Source of the DNA: WHSP01 sp040905505 | GTDB taxonomy: Bacteria; Gemmatimonadota; Gemmatimonadetes; Longimicrobiales; Longimicrobiaceae | NCBI GenBank assembly: GCA_040905505.1 | Contig: JBBDRL010000038.1 | Coordinates: 95,397 to 159,396 of the forward strand | Reading direction: 5' to 3' | Length of the DNA: 64,000 bases | Shown here: positions 1 through 8,132 of the stretch, piece after piece | Position numbering within the stretch: position 1 is the stretch's first letter | Layout: each line of letters opens with the position of its first letter | Notes under the pieces: model-generated | The model's input: the letters and a program-made list of their open reading frames with translations, nothing else | Told to the model about the DNA's origin: nothing | Databases searched by the model: none | Translations under genes and position numbers: made by a program

Positions 1-291
1 CATCTCGATACCGGAGATCACGTGATCGTGATCAATGCCGACAAGATCGAGCTGAGCGGAAAGAAGGCCGATCAGAAGGCCTACTTCCGGCATTCCGGCT
101 ATATGGGCGGTGAGAAGTTCATCCCGTTCCGTCGCATGCTCGAGAAGCATCCGGAGCGAGTGGTGGAGCTCGCCGTCAAGGGCATGCTCCCGAAGAACGC
201 ATTGGGCCGGCAGATGCGGTCGAAGCTTCGCGTCTACGCGGGCTCCGAGCATCCGCATGAAGCACAGCAGCCGGAAACCCTGCACCTGTAA
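1..291 (+). CDS. rplM: 50S ribosomal protein L13 (C-terminal part, cut by window edge)
   Basis: The gene is open from base 1 in frame 1 and lacks its start, which lies upstream of the window. The visible 96 residues match the C-terminal two thirds of L13: HxDTGD, the INADKIELSG strand, the GYMGG loop, the conserved AVKGMLPKN-LGR motif and a KLRVYAGSEHPHEAQQP end. L13 is an early-assembly protein of the large subunit that binds 23S rRNA. It is followed 11 bases later by rpsI, the usual rplM-rpsI pair. The GTG at 22 is an internal valine codon, not the start. Confidence 0.97.
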   Translation, partial: HLDTGDHVIVINADKIELSGKKADQKAYFRHSGYMGGEKFIPFRRMLEKHPERVVELAVKGMLPKNALGRQMRSKLRVYAGSEHPHEAQQPETLHL

Positions 292-302
292 AGCGCACGC
301 GC

Positions 303-866
303 ATGTCGAACGAGGAAATCGCGGCTGAGAAGCCTGCGGCCGAGCCCACCGCCGTCAACGCCGACCAGGCCGAGGCCACGCCAGCCGAAGGGTCGCCAGC
401 CGAAGGGGCGCCCGCCGAGCCCACGCCGGTCGCGCCGAAGCCAGCCGCCGGTGCTCGCAAGAAGAAGTCGGGCGCGGGGTCGGACCGTATTCACGGGCTG
501 GGCCGGCGCAAGACCGCCGTCGCACGGGTAGCGCTGCTACCGGGCGAGGGCCGTTGGACGATCAACGGCCGGACGCTCGAGGAGTACTTTCCCCGGGGGA
601 TCCTGCAGCAGGCGGTTTCCCGGCCCCTCGTCGTGACGGAAATGGATGGGCGCTACGACGTCTTCGTTCGGGTCGCGGGTGGCGGGATGCATGGCCAGGC
701 GGACGCGGTTCGGCTCGGGCTCGCACGGGCGTTGCTCCGCATCGACGAGGACTTCAGGAAGACGCTCCGATCCGAATCGCTCCTGACGCGGGACGCCCGC
801 GAAGTCGAGCGGAAGAAGCCGGGCCGCCCCAAGGCGCGCAAGCGGTTCCAGTTTTCGAAGCGGTAG
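303..866 (+). CDS. rpsI: 30S ribosomal protein S9 with an N-terminal low-complexity extension
   Basis: The protein has 187 residues, while S9 is usually about 130. The S9 domain begins near residue 62 (IHGLGRRKTAVARV) and ends with the conserved KARKRFQFSKR tail. In other bacteria the last Ser-Lys-Arg reaches the P-site tRNA. Residues 1-55 are rich in Ala, Pro and Glu with a repeated AEGxPAE pattern and one basic RKKKSG patch, and are probably disordered. ATG 303 follows the rplM stop by 11 bases. A shorter start inside the extension would need a non-ATG codon and I see no better one. S9 identity is certain; the extension's role is unknown. Confidence 0.96.
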   Translation: MSNEEIAAEKPAAEPTAVNADQAEATPAEGSPAEGAPAEPTPVAPKPAAGARKKKSGAGSDRIHGLGRRKTAVARVALLPGEGRWTINGRTLEEYFPRGILQQAVSRPLVVTEMDGRYDVFVRVAGGGMHGQADAVRLGLARALLRIDEDFRKTLRSESLLTRDAREVERKKPGRPKARKRFQFSKR

Positions 867-876
867 ACGGCGGATA

Positions 877-999
877 CCAGTCGCCGGTCAACTGAAACGG
901 CGGTGCGGACGGACCGATTGCCGAGACGCGGATCGGCTGGAGAGGCGCGGCGCGTCCGCAGATGCGACCAACGAACTGGCGACTGGCAACTGGCGACTG
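877..999 (+). repeat. Heptamer-array inverted element between rpsI and rpsB
   Basis: The right arm, 974-999, is an exact 7-bp tandem array of RACTGGC (AACTGGC and GACTGGC alternating, 3.7 units). The left arm, 877-894, is a degraded inverted copy (CCAGTCG, CCGGTCA, ACTG). Between the arms lies a second nested stem, GCGGACG at 904-910 with CGTCCGC at 954-960, enclosing CCGAT and ATCGG. The element fills most of the gap between the genes and starts 10 bases after the rpsI stop. It belongs to the set of heptamer elements seen in other gaps. Function is unknown. Confidence 0.75.
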
Positions 1000-1110
1000 T
1001 AGTTAATCAATCACACCGTCGGACGCGCCCGCGGGTGCCACTCAGGAGTGGTAGGCGGGGCGGATGAAGGCGGTGGCAGACACAACCCGCAGCGGAGAAG
1101 GCACGTTTTC

Positions 1111-1989
1111 ATGGCGACAGCCCCCCAGATTCAGGACCTCCTCGAGGCCGGCGTTCACTTCGGCCACCAGACCAGCCGTTGGAACCCGAAGATGCGGAAG
1201 TTCATCTTCGCGGAGCGCAATGGCATCTACATCATCGATCTCAAGAAGACGGCGCGACAGATCGAGCTCGCGCAGTCGCTCGTGCGCGATGTGATCACGC
1301 AGGGCAATCGCGTCCTCTTCGTCTGCACCAAGCGTCAGCTTCGGGGCATCATCCAGAGTGAGGCGGAGCGGTCGAACTCCTTCTTCGTCACGGAGCGTTG
1401 GCTCGGCGGGATGCTGACCAACTTCACCACGATCAAGAAGCAGATCCGGCGGCTCCGGGACCTTGAGCGGGGCCAGGAAGAGGGTGCCTTCGAGTTTTAC
1501 ACGAAGAAGGAACGCCTCATGATCGATCGGGAGCGGGCGAAGCTCGAGAAGTACTTAGCTGGGGTCAAGGACATGGCGCGGATCCCCGGTGCTCTGTTCG
1601 TCGTCGACGCTCGCAAGGAGCGCATCGCGGTCAGCGAGGCGAACAAGCTCGGCATTCCGGTGATCGCGATCGCCGACACCAATGCCGATCCGGACCTTCT
1701 CACCGTCCCGATCGCCGGCAATGACGATGCGATCCGCTCGGTCAGCCTCATCGCGCGCGCCGCGGGCGACGCGATCATCGAGGCCCGCGCCTCGATGCCC
1801 GCCGACGAGCGCCGTCGGGCGGACGAAGTCGAGGCGACCGTCTACTCTTCGGAGACCGGGGAATCTGCGCCCGCCGACGACGACCGGAAGGGCGGTCAAA
1901 AGCGGCGGCCCCGACGGAAGCGGCGGCCGCGTCCCGAGGTGATTGCCAACCTCCGCGGCAGTGGCGAGGAAGAGGGCGAAGGGGATTGA
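1111..1989 (+). CDS. rpsB: 30S ribosomal protein S2
   Basis: S2 binds late to the small-subunit head and body junction and is needed for S1 docking. The 292-residue protein shows the S2 signatures LLEAGVHFGHQTSRWNPKM, FIFAERNGIYIIDL, RWLGGMLTNF and IADTNADPDL. ATG 1111 is chosen because homologues begin with MA-xxx-QDLLEAGVHFGH and a GGAG-AAGG stretch lies at 1094-1101. The upstream in-frame GTG at 1048 would add 21 non-conserved residues. The C-terminus carries a charged tail (residues 255-292, rich in Arg, Lys and Glu) longer than in E. coli. A strong terminator follows at 2018, before tsf. Confidence 0.97.
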   Translation: MATAPQIQDLLEAGVHFGHQTSRWNPKMRKFIFAERNGIYIIDLKKTARQIELAQSLVRDVITQGNRVLFVCTKRQLRGIIQSEAERSNSFFVTERWLGGMLTNFTTIKKQIRRLRDLERGQEEGAFEFYTKKERLMIDRERAKLEKYLAGVKDMARIPGALFVVDARKERIAVSEANKLGIPVIAIADTNADPDLLTVPIAGNDDAIRSVSLIARAAGDAIIEARASMPADERRRADEVEATVYSSETGESAPADDDRKGGQKRRPRRKRRPRPEVIANLRGSGEEEGEGD

Positions 1990-2017
1990 CCCCCGCCTGA
2001 GGACGTACGCAAAGAAT

Positions 2018-2053
2018 GGGGCCACATCGGGAAACCGCTCGTGGCCCCGTTTT
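2018..2053 (+). terminator. Intrinsic terminator between rpsB and tsf
   Basis: An 8-bp perfect stem GGGGCCAC (2018-2025) and GTGGCCCC (2041-2048) encloses a 15-base loop and is followed by G and TTTT (2050-2053). The site is 28 bases after the rpsB stop. It should end or attenuate rpsB transcripts, so tsf either relies on partial read-through or has its own promoter in the AT-rich stretch that follows. Confidence 0.85.
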
Positions 2054-2066
2054 ACGACCCGGGTCG

Positions 2067-2143
2067 CGAATTATCGATTATCATAGTATCGATTTGAATT
2101 AGGTTCGCTGGCACAGGCAGTTCAATTCACAATTCAAAATTCT
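2067..2143 (+). repeat. AT-rich heptamer element upstream of tsf
   Basis: The right part, 2123-2143, is three exact 7-base units: CAATTCA, CAATTCA, AAATTCT. It ends 7 bases before the tsf ATG. The left part, 2067-2100, also shows 7-base spacing (AATTATC, GATTATC, ATAGTAT) and ends in TTTGAATT, which can pair with AATTCAAA at 2131-2138. It is strikingly AT-rich against a GC-rich background. It may double as the promoter or ribosome entry region for tsf, because no Shine-Dalgarno sequence is visible. That last point is inference. Confidence 0.65.
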
Positions 2144-2150
2144 GTAGCGG

Positions 2151-2744
2151 ATGGCCATTTCAGCGAAGCAAGTCAAGGAGCTCAGGGACCGGACTGGAGC
2201 CGGCATGATGGAATGCAAGGCTGCGCTTCAGGAGACCGGTGGTGACATGGAAGCGGCGATCGATTCCCTGCGTGCCAAGGGCGCCGCGAAGGCTGCCAAG
2301 CGCGCGGCGCGCGAGGCGAGCGAAGGGGTGATCGGAAGCTACATCCACATGGGCGGCAAGATCGGCGTGCTGGTCGAAGTGAATTGCGAGACCGACTTCG
2401 TCGCCAAGACGGACGACTTCCAGCAGTTGGTGAAGGATGTCGCCATGCACATCGCCGCCGCCAGTCCTGCCGCGGTCAGCCGCGACGAGGTCGCGGCTGA
2501 TGTCGTTGAGCGGGAGCGCGGGGTCTATCGCGAGCAGATGAAGGAGTCGGGCAAGCCGGAGAAGATCTGGGACAAGATCATCGAGGGGAAGCTTGAGAAG
2601 TTCTTCGCCGAATCGACGCTCCTGGAGCAGCCATTCGTGAAGAATCCCGATCAGACGGTCGGAGATCTCGTCACGGAAGTGTCGGCGAGGACCGGCGAGA
2701 AGCTCGAGGTTCGTCGCTTCGCCCGCTTCGCGATCGGCGACTGA
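2151..2744 (+). CDS. tsf: Elongation factor Ts
   Basis: EF-Ts is the nucleotide exchange factor that releases GDP from EF-Tu. The 197-residue protein is the short form, similar in length to the Thermus protein. It has the N-terminal UBA-like domain with KELRDRTGAGMMECKAAL and the second signature VNCETDFVAKTDDF near residues 80-95. ATG 2151 is the only start compatible with the conserved N-terminus. Its stop overlaps the pyrH start by one base (TGATG), indicating translational coupling in a tsf-pyrH-frr operon. Confidence 0.97.
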   Translation: MAISAKQVKELRDRTGAGMMECKAALQETGGDMEAAIDSLRAKGAAKAAKRAAREASEGVIGSYIHMGGKIGVLVEVNCETDFVAKTDDFQQLVKDVAMHIAAASPAAVSRDEVAADVVERERGVYREQMKESGKPEKIWDKIIEGKLEKFFAESTLLEQPFVKNPDQTVGDLVTEVSARTGEKLEVRRFARFAIGD

Positions 2745-3526
2745 TGGACGAGCCCACCGCCACGCAGGCAGCCCAGGGCGCCACCGATCCGGACGCATCC
2801 CGGGGCGGGGGCGGTGGGGTCAAGTACCCGCGCGTACTGCTGAAGCTCTCCGGCGAGGCGCTCGCGGGAGAACAGGGCTTTGGCATAGCGCCGCCGGTCA
2901 TCGACAAGCTGACAGAGCAGATCAAGGCCGTTCACGCGCTCGGCATCCAGCTCGGGCTGGTGATCGGCGGGGGGAACATCGTCCGTGGCACCATCGCCAG
3001 TCAGCAGGGGATGGACAGGGTCTCGGCCGACTACATGGGGATGCTCGCCACCGTGATCAACGCCTTGGCGATCCAGGACCTCCTCGAACGAAAGAAGGTG
3101 GAGAACCGGGTCCTCACGGCGATCCGGATGGAGCAGCTCGCCGAGCCCTACATCCGCCGCCGCGCGCTCAGGCACCTGGAGAAGGGGCGTGTCGTCATCT
3201 TTGCCGGAGGCACGGGCAACCCGTACTTTTCCACTGACACGGGCGCGGTTCTGCGGGGCATCGAGATGGAAGCCGACGTCATCATCAAAGCGACCAAAGT
3301 GTCCGGCATCTACAGCTCCGACCCGGTGGGCAACCCGGACGCGACGTTCATTCCCGACATCTCCTTCACCGACGCCATCAATCGAGAGTTGAAGGTGATG
3401 GATGCCGCGGCGCTCTCGTTGTGCCGTGAGAACGACATCCCGATCATCGTCCTGAACCTGCGGGAGCAAGGGGCCATCGCACGTGCCATTCGGGGTGAGC
3501 GTGTCGGAACCCTGGTGCATCCGTAA
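2744..3526 (+). CDS. pyrH: Uridylate kinase (UMP kinase)
   Basis: The enzyme phosphorylates UMP to UDP in pyrimidine nucleotide synthesis. The 260-residue protein belongs to the amino-acid kinase fold: LLKLSGEALAG near residue 30, VIGGGNIVRG, the DYMGMLATVINA-L-DLLE helix and FAGGTGNPYFSTDT near residue 155. A 25-residue Gly and Ala-rich N-terminal extension precedes the family domain. ATG 2744 overlaps the tsf stop, so the extension is probably translated. frr follows after 27 bases. Confidence 0.96.
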   Translation: MDEPTATQAAQGATDPDASRGGGGGVKYPRVLLKLSGEALAGEQGFGIAPPVIDKLTEQIKAVHALGIQLGLVIGGGNIVRGTIASQQGMDRVSADYMGMLATVINALAIQDLLERKKVENRVLTAIRMEQLAEPYIRRRALRHLEKGRVVIFAGGTGNPYFSTDTGAVLRGIEMEADVIIKATKVSGIYSSDPVGNPDATFIPDISFTDAINRELKVMDAAALSLCRENDIPIIVLNLREQGAIARAIRGERVGTLVHP

Positions 3527-3553
3527 TTCACCTGTAAGCCATTCTGCGATCCC

Positions 3554-4105
3554 ATGCCCAGCCTAGAGGCAGCTCGGAAGCACATGGACGACGCCATAGA
3601 GGCGTTGCGACGGGAGTTCACGAGCGTCCGCACCGGAAAGGCGACGCCCGCACTGCTCGATACGGTCCGTGTCGAAGCGTACGGAGCGCAGATGCCGCTA
3701 AACCAGGTCGCATCGGTCAGCGCCCCGGAAGCGAGGCTCCTCGTCGTCCAGCCGTGGGACAGCAACATGCTCGGCCCCGTCGAGAAGGCGATTCAGACGG
3801 CGGACCTGGGGCTGAACCCGTCGAACGACGGCAAGATCATTCGCCTGCCGATTCCGCCGCTCACGGAGGAGCGGCGTCGCGAGTACGTCAAGCTCCTGCA
3901 CAAGATGGCGGAGGAGGGACGGGTCTCGATTCGGCACGCACGGAAGGAGGCCAACGATGAGATCAAGCAGCGCCAGAAGGATGGCGAGCTCTCGGAGGAC
4001 GAGGCGCGAAGGCAGCAGGACGAGGTGCAGAAGCTCACCGATCGGCAAATCCAGCTCGTAGACGATCTCCTGAAGCACAAGGAAGCCGAGGTCATGGAGG
4101 TCTGA
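3554..4105 (+). CDS. frr: Ribosome recycling factor
   Basis: RRF works with EF-G to split post-termination ribosomes. The 183-residue length is normal (about 185). Family features are FTSVRTGKATPALLD near residues 23-37, the VQPWD core, LGLNPSNDGKIIRLPIPPLTEERR and the KxAEEGRVSIRHARKEAND helix. It sits in the usual pyrH-frr order. The next gene is cdsA 37 bases on; uppS, which often lies between frr and cdsA in other bacteria, is not here. Confidence 0.97.
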   Translation: MPSLEAARKHMDDAIEALRREFTSVRTGKATPALLDTVRVEAYGAQMPLNQVASVSAPEARLLVVQPWDSNMLGPVEKAIQTADLGLNPSNDGKIIRLPIPPLTEERRREYVKLLHKMAEEGRVSIRHARKEANDEIKQRQKDGELSEDEARRQQDEVQKLTDRQIQLVDDLLKHKEAEVMEV

Positions 4106-4142
4106 GGGTCGATCATGCGGTCCGCAGCGCGCTGGGCGAATC

Positions 4143-5012
4143 ATGAAGTTCTCCGAAACTACGACACGGGTACTCGTCGCCGCAGTCGGTATTCCGGTCG
4201 GTGTGAGCGTCGTCTTCCTCGGCGGGTGGTCGCTGGCGGCGTTACTCATGCTGGTGGCGGTGCTCGCCGCGCTGGAATTCTTCCGCTTCGCCGAGCGCAA
4301 CGATGTGCGGCCGCTGAAGGTCTTGGGCGCGGTCCTCGCCGCCCTGTTCGTCCTGCTGGCGGCGCTCGACCCCTCGCGGGGCCCTGAGGGGGCGGGCTTC
4401 GCCACGCTCCTGACGTTGGCCGTCTTGGGAACCGCCGTCGTCGGAATCTGGACGCGCGGCGTAGACGGTCAGCCTTTGCTCGCCTTCAGCACGACGATTT
4501 CGGGGGCCGTCTATACCGGCGCCCTCCTCAGCTTCGGGCTCTTCCTTCGGCATCTGCCCGGCAACACCGGCTCCGTGCATGGCACCGCTCTCCTGCTCGC
4601 GCCCGTCGTGCTCACCTGGGCGAGCGACACCTGCGCGTACTTTGCCGGCCGTCGTTGGGGCACACGCAAGCTCATCCCTTCTGTCAGTCCGGGTAAGACG
4701 GTCCAGGGGGCCATCGGTGCCGTGGTGGGGACCGTCGCCGCGGCGATCGCGTACCGATATGTGCTCGAACCTTTTCCGACCTATCGCTTGGGCCTCCTCG
4801 AAGCGGTCGTTCTCGGATTGCTCATTTCCGTCGCCGCCCAGCTCGGCGACCTCGCCGAGTCGCTCTTCAAGCGCGACGCCGGCATGAAGGACTCAGGTGC
4901 CTTGCTCCCGGGACACGGCGGCGCGCTGGATCGGTTCGATTCCCTCCTCTTCACCCTGCCACTCGGCTATTTCTTCTTCCGCTACCTCGTCGGCGTTCCC
5001 CGGCCGTTCTGA
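4143..5012 (+). CDS. cdsA: Phosphatidate cytidylyltransferase
   Basis: CdsA makes CDP-diacylglycerol from phosphatidic acid and CTP, the branch point of phospholipid synthesis, in the inner membrane. The 289-residue protein has about eight hydrophobic helices. Near residues 238-265 it carries the full family signature: SLFKRDAGMKDSG, then LPGHGGALDRFDS, with the acidic and His residues that bind metal and CTP. dxr follows after three bases, so the two are co-translated. Confidence 0.96.
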   Translation: MKFSETTTRVLVAAVGIPVGVSVVFLGGWSLAALLMLVAVLAALEFFRFAERNDVRPLKVLGAVLAALFVLLAALDPSRGPEGAGFATLLTLAVLGTAVVGIWTRGVDGQPLLAFSTTISGAVYTGALLSFGLFLRHLPGNTGSVHGTALLLAPVVLTWASDTCAYFAGRRWGTRKLIPSVSPGKTVQGAIGAVVGTVAAAIAYRYVLEPFPTYRLGLLEAVVLGLLISVAAQLGDLAESLFKRDAGMKDSGALLPGHGGALDRFDSLLFTLPLGYFFFRYLVGVPRPF

Positions 5013-5015
5013 GCG

Positions 5016-6167
5016 ATGCAAGGTGTAGCCATTCTCGGCGCGACGGGCTCAGTCGGAGAGAGCACGCTCGCCGTGCTCGACCAGCACCCTGAGCGCTTCA
5101 GGGCGGTTGTCCTGACGGGACACCGCAACGTCGCAGCGCTCGAGGCGCTGGTCCAACAGCGCCGACCTGACGTGGCCGTCCTCTCACACGGGAAGCTACC
5201 CTCGCGGCGCACAAGGACCGGAACCGAGTGGAGGTCCGGCTCCGCCGCCCTGGTCGAGGCCGCCACGCACCCCGACGTCGACATCGTCGTCAATGCCCTC
5301 GTCGGGGCCGCAGGCCTGGCACCGACACTGGCCGCGTTGCGGAGCGGCAAGCGGGTGGCTCTGGCGAACAAGGAATCGCTGGTATGCGGGGGCGCCCTCG
5401 TTCTCGACGCGGCGCGCGAGGGCGGGGGAGAGCTGATTCCCGTCGACAGTGAGCACAGCGCGATCCTCCAGTGCATCAAGGCTTGCAGCCCATCCGAGAT
5501 CGAGCGGGTCGTGCTCACGGCTTCGGGCGGTCCGTTCCGCGAGTGGAATCGCTCCTCGCTGGCCCGGGTCAGACCGGTAGACGCGCTACGCCATCCCACC
5601 TGGGATATGGGCGCCAAGATCACGATCGATTCGGCCACCCTGGTGAACAAGGCGCTCGAGATCATCGAGGCGCACTTTCTTTTCGGGCTCGGGTATGACC
5701 GCATCGCCGCGGTCGTGCACCCCCAGTCCATCATCCATTCACTGGTCGAGATGATCGATGGCTCGGTCCTCGCGCAGCTCGGGTTTCCGACAATGGAAGT
5801 CCCGATCGTCTACGCGCTGACGTATCCCGACCGTATCCCGTACGCCACGCGCCGATTCGACCCCGTGGCCGCTGGTGCGCTGACCTTCGAACCGGTGCGT
5901 GAAGGTGACTTTCCGGCGTTCGTTCTGGGTGTGTCCGCCGGCCGATCCGGTGGCGCGTATCCCGCTGTGTTCAACGCCGCGAACGAGGTCGCCGTCGCGG
6001 CCTTCCTTCGGGAGCGGCTCGGTTTCCTGGAGATCGGCGCTGCCGTGGCTGCCGCTCTCGACCGCTGGCCGGGTGGGCAGATCACCGACGTGGAGTCGGT
6101 TCTCGCCGCGGACCGCTGGGCCCGCGAGGCAACAGCAACCTTCATCGAGAAACACGCGCTGTGTTGA
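5016..6167 (+). CDS. dxr: 1-deoxy-D-xylulose 5-phosphate reductoisomerase
   Basis: The enzyme converts DXP to 2-C-methyl-D-erythritol 4-phosphate with NADPH, the first committed step of the MEP isoprenoid pathway and the fosmidomycin target. The 383-residue protein shows the NADPH loop ILGATGSVGEST, LANKESLVCGG, the metal and substrate region PVDSEHSAIL, ASGGPFR and HPTWDMGAKITIDSATLVNK. The start is 3 bases after cdsA and the end overlaps the rseP GTG by 7 bases. The window therefore points to MEP-pathway isoprenoids. Confidence 0.97.
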   Translation: MQGVAILGATGSVGESTLAVLDQHPERFRAVVLTGHRNVAALEALVQQRRPDVAVLSHGKLPSRRTRTGTEWRSGSAALVEAATHPDVDIVVNALVGAAGLAPTLAALRSGKRVALANKESLVCGGALVLDAAREGGGELIPVDSEHSAILQCIKACSPSEIERVVLTASGGPFREWNRSSLARVRPVDALRHPTWDMGAKITIDSATLVNKALEIIEAHFLFGLGYDRIAAVVHPQSIIHSLVEMIDGSVLAQLGFPTMEVPIVYALTYPDRIPYATRRFDPVAAGALTFEPVREGDFPAFVLGVSAGRSGGAYPAVFNAANEVAVAAFLRERLGFLEIGAAVAAALDRWPGGQITDVESVLAADRWAREATATFIEKHALC

Positions 6168-7495
6168 CGCTCGTCGCATTCCTTGTCGTCATCGGCGTTC
6201 TCATCTTCGTGCACGAGCTCGGACATCTGCTCGCGGCGAAGGCTGTGGACATCGAGGTCCCCCGGTTCTCCATCGGCTTCGGCCCTCGCATCACAGGATT
6301 CACGATCGGCGAGACCGAGTACGTGATCTCCGCCCTCCCACTCGGCGGATATGTTCGCATGGCCGGCATGGAGGACACCTCGGCGTTGGAGGGCGGCGAG
6401 GATGTCGATCACGTGCCGTCGCCGCGCGATTTCGACGCGAAGCCGCTCTGGGCCCGCGCGATGGTGATCTCGGCGGGCGTGGTGATGAACTTCCTCTTCG
6501 CCGTCATCGTTCTCGCCGGTGTCGCTTTCTTCCTCGGCGAGCCCCTCAACACGACCACGCGTGTGGTCGTCGAGGGAGATGCGCCGGCGGTGGCAGCGCT
6601 CGGTGATATCCCCTTCGGCGCTGAGCTGGAGGCGGTCGGCGGCCAGGAGGTCGAGACGTGGAACGATGTCGCGGAGGCGCTCACGACCGCCCCCGCCGGT
6701 CCGATCACCCTCAGCTTCCGGGACGCGCCACCGGTCGAGCTACAGTTGCCCGCGGGAGATTCCGCCCGCGCGGAACTGCTTCAGCCACTCCAGCCCTTTA
6801 CCGAGCCCAGGATCGGTGACGTCTCGCCCGGCAGCCCGGCGGCGGAGGCGGGTCTGCAAAGAGGCGATCTCGTCGTGAGCGCCGCGGGCCAGCCGGTCCG
6901 CACGTGGGGCGACTTCGTCGAGATCGTTCGCGCGCGGCCGGACGAGCCCCTCGAGCTCGTGGTGCTGCGGGACGGTGAGCGCGTCGCCCTGACGCCGGTG
7001 CCGGCTTCCGAGCGCGAGCTCAACGCGGAGATGGAGCGGGTGGAGATCGGCAGGCTGGGTGTGGCGTCTCTGCAGCAGCTCGACTACCGCCGCGTCGGCC
7101 TTATCCCTGCCATCGACTACGGGCTCACCACGACTTGGAACACCAGCGCGCTCATCGTCAGTCTCGTGGGCGACCTGCTGACGGGACAGGCCTCACCGCG
7201 CAGCCTCGGTGGGCCGCTCGCCATCGGTCAGCTTTCCGGCCAGGCCGCGCGCTACGGGTTGGAGATGTTTCTCCAGTGGATGGCACTACTCTCGGTCAAC
7301 CTGGCCGTGCTCAACCTGCTGCCGATTCCGGTGCTCGACGGTGGACAGCTCCTGTTCATCGCCGTCGAGGCCGTACGTGGCAGACCGCTCTCAATCGAGC
7401 AGCGGCTGCGGCTCTCTCACCTCGGCCTGATCATCGTAGTGGGAATCATGGTCTGGGCGATCACGAACGACTTCCTCCGCTTTTTCGGAATCTGA
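6161..7495 (+). CDS. rseP: Site-2 intramembrane metalloprotease (RseP family)
   Basis: RseP cuts anti-sigma factors and other single-span proteins within the inner membrane. The 444-residue protein has the zinc motif HELGH at residues 18-22 in the first membrane helix, a central part with two PDZ-like regions (about 140-200, degenerate, and 215-280) and the C-terminal membrane motif PIPVLDGGQL that supplies the third zinc ligand. Start is GTG 6161, inside the end of dxr. The membrane-bound anti-sigma at 54814 is a possible client, but that is only inference. Confidence 0.95.
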   Translation: MLTLVAFLVVIGVLIFVHELGHLLAAKAVDIEVPRFSIGFGPRITGFTIGETEYVISALPLGGYVRMAGMEDTSALEGGEDVDHVPSPRDFDAKPLWARAMVISAGVVMNFLFAVIVLAGVAFFLGEPLNTTTRVVVEGDAPAVAALGDIPFGAELEAVGGQEVETWNDVAEALTTAPAGPITLSFRDAPPVELQLPAGDSARAELLQPLQPFTEPRIGDVSPGSPAAEAGLQRGDLVVSAAGQPVRTWGDFVEIVRARPDEPLELVVLRDGERVALTPVPASERELNAEMERVEIGRLGVASLQQLDYRRVGLIPAIDYGLTTTWNTSALIVSLVGDLLTGQASPRSLGGPLAIGQLSGQAARYGLEMFLQWMALLSVNLAVLNLLPIPVLDGGQLLFIAVEAVRGRPLSIEQRLRLSHLGLIIVVGIMVWAITNDFLRFFGI

Positions 7496-7608
7496 GCCAC
7501 AAGGCCCGATTCGGGGCACAACTCCTCGCCCCCTAGGCGCGCGGTGTGAACGGATGGGTGTTACAGAGCGGCCCCGTAGCCCCTCGCTCGCGCCGCCTGG
7601 GGTGGGGC

Positions 7609-7637
7609 TTGAATCACCGTATCCTTTGGGTTATTTT
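7609..7637 (+). promoter_or_regulatory. Predicted sigma-70 promoter for the DksA-like gene
   Basis: TTGAAT at 7609-7614 and TATTTT at 7632-7637 are separated by exactly 17 bases, in a T-rich patch of an otherwise GC-rich gap. It lies about 108 bases upstream of the DksA-like start. The gap after rseP (7496-7744) holds nothing else I recognise except a weak GGGGC and GCCCC hairpin near 7516-7535. Confidence 0.55.
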
Positions 7638-7744
7638 TCACCTTTGTCACCGGTGTGGTCCGGGGCGGAGCGGGGTAGATGATGATCCTGCTTCAGCCCA
7701 TGCCGCGCGGTGACCGGTCAACGTCTCAGGCAGGAGTTCGCTTG

Positions 7745-8128
7745 ATGGATCGGACTCAGATCGAGCACATTGAACAGAGACTCCTTCGGGAGCGGGATCG
7801 TGCACTGCGTTCCCTCGGTCGCTTCCAGGAGCAGTCGAAGCTCTCGCGCGACGCAGCGGATTCGGACCTGTCCAGTTATTCGTTTCACATGGCTGACCAG
7901 GGAACGGATGCGATGGAGCGCGAGAAGGCGTTCTTGTTCGCGAGTAAGGAGGGCCGCTACCTCTACCGCATCGAGGAGGCACTCCGAAGGCTCTACTCCG
8001 ATCCCGAGAGTTTCGGGCTCTGCCACAGCTGCAAGTCTCCGATTCCTTTCGAGCGGCTTGATGCCCTCCCGCATGCCCGTTATTGCCTCGATTGCAAGCG
8101 TCGCGAGGAAGAGGAAGCGGCCGCCTGA
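7745..8128 (+). CDS. DksA/TraR-family zinc-finger transcription regulator
   Basis: DksA-family proteins enter the RNA polymerase secondary channel and tune promoters, often with ppGpp. The 127-residue protein has a long coiled-coil N-terminal half with two acidic tip residues (D51 and D55 in a MADQGTDAM segment) and a four-Cys zinc finger, C93-x2-C96 and C114-x2-C117. Start ATG 7745 is chosen for the AGGAG at 7732-7736. The in-frame ATG 7679 has no such site and would add 22 unconserved residues. It has its own promoter and terminator. Confidence 0.9.
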   Translation: MDRTQIEHIEQRLLRERDRALRSLGRFQEQSKLSRDAADSDLSSYSFHMADQGTDAMEREKAFLFASKEGRYLYRIEEALRRLYSDPESFGLCHSCKSPIPFERLDALPHARYCLDCKRREEEEAAA

Positions 8129-8132
8129 GGGC

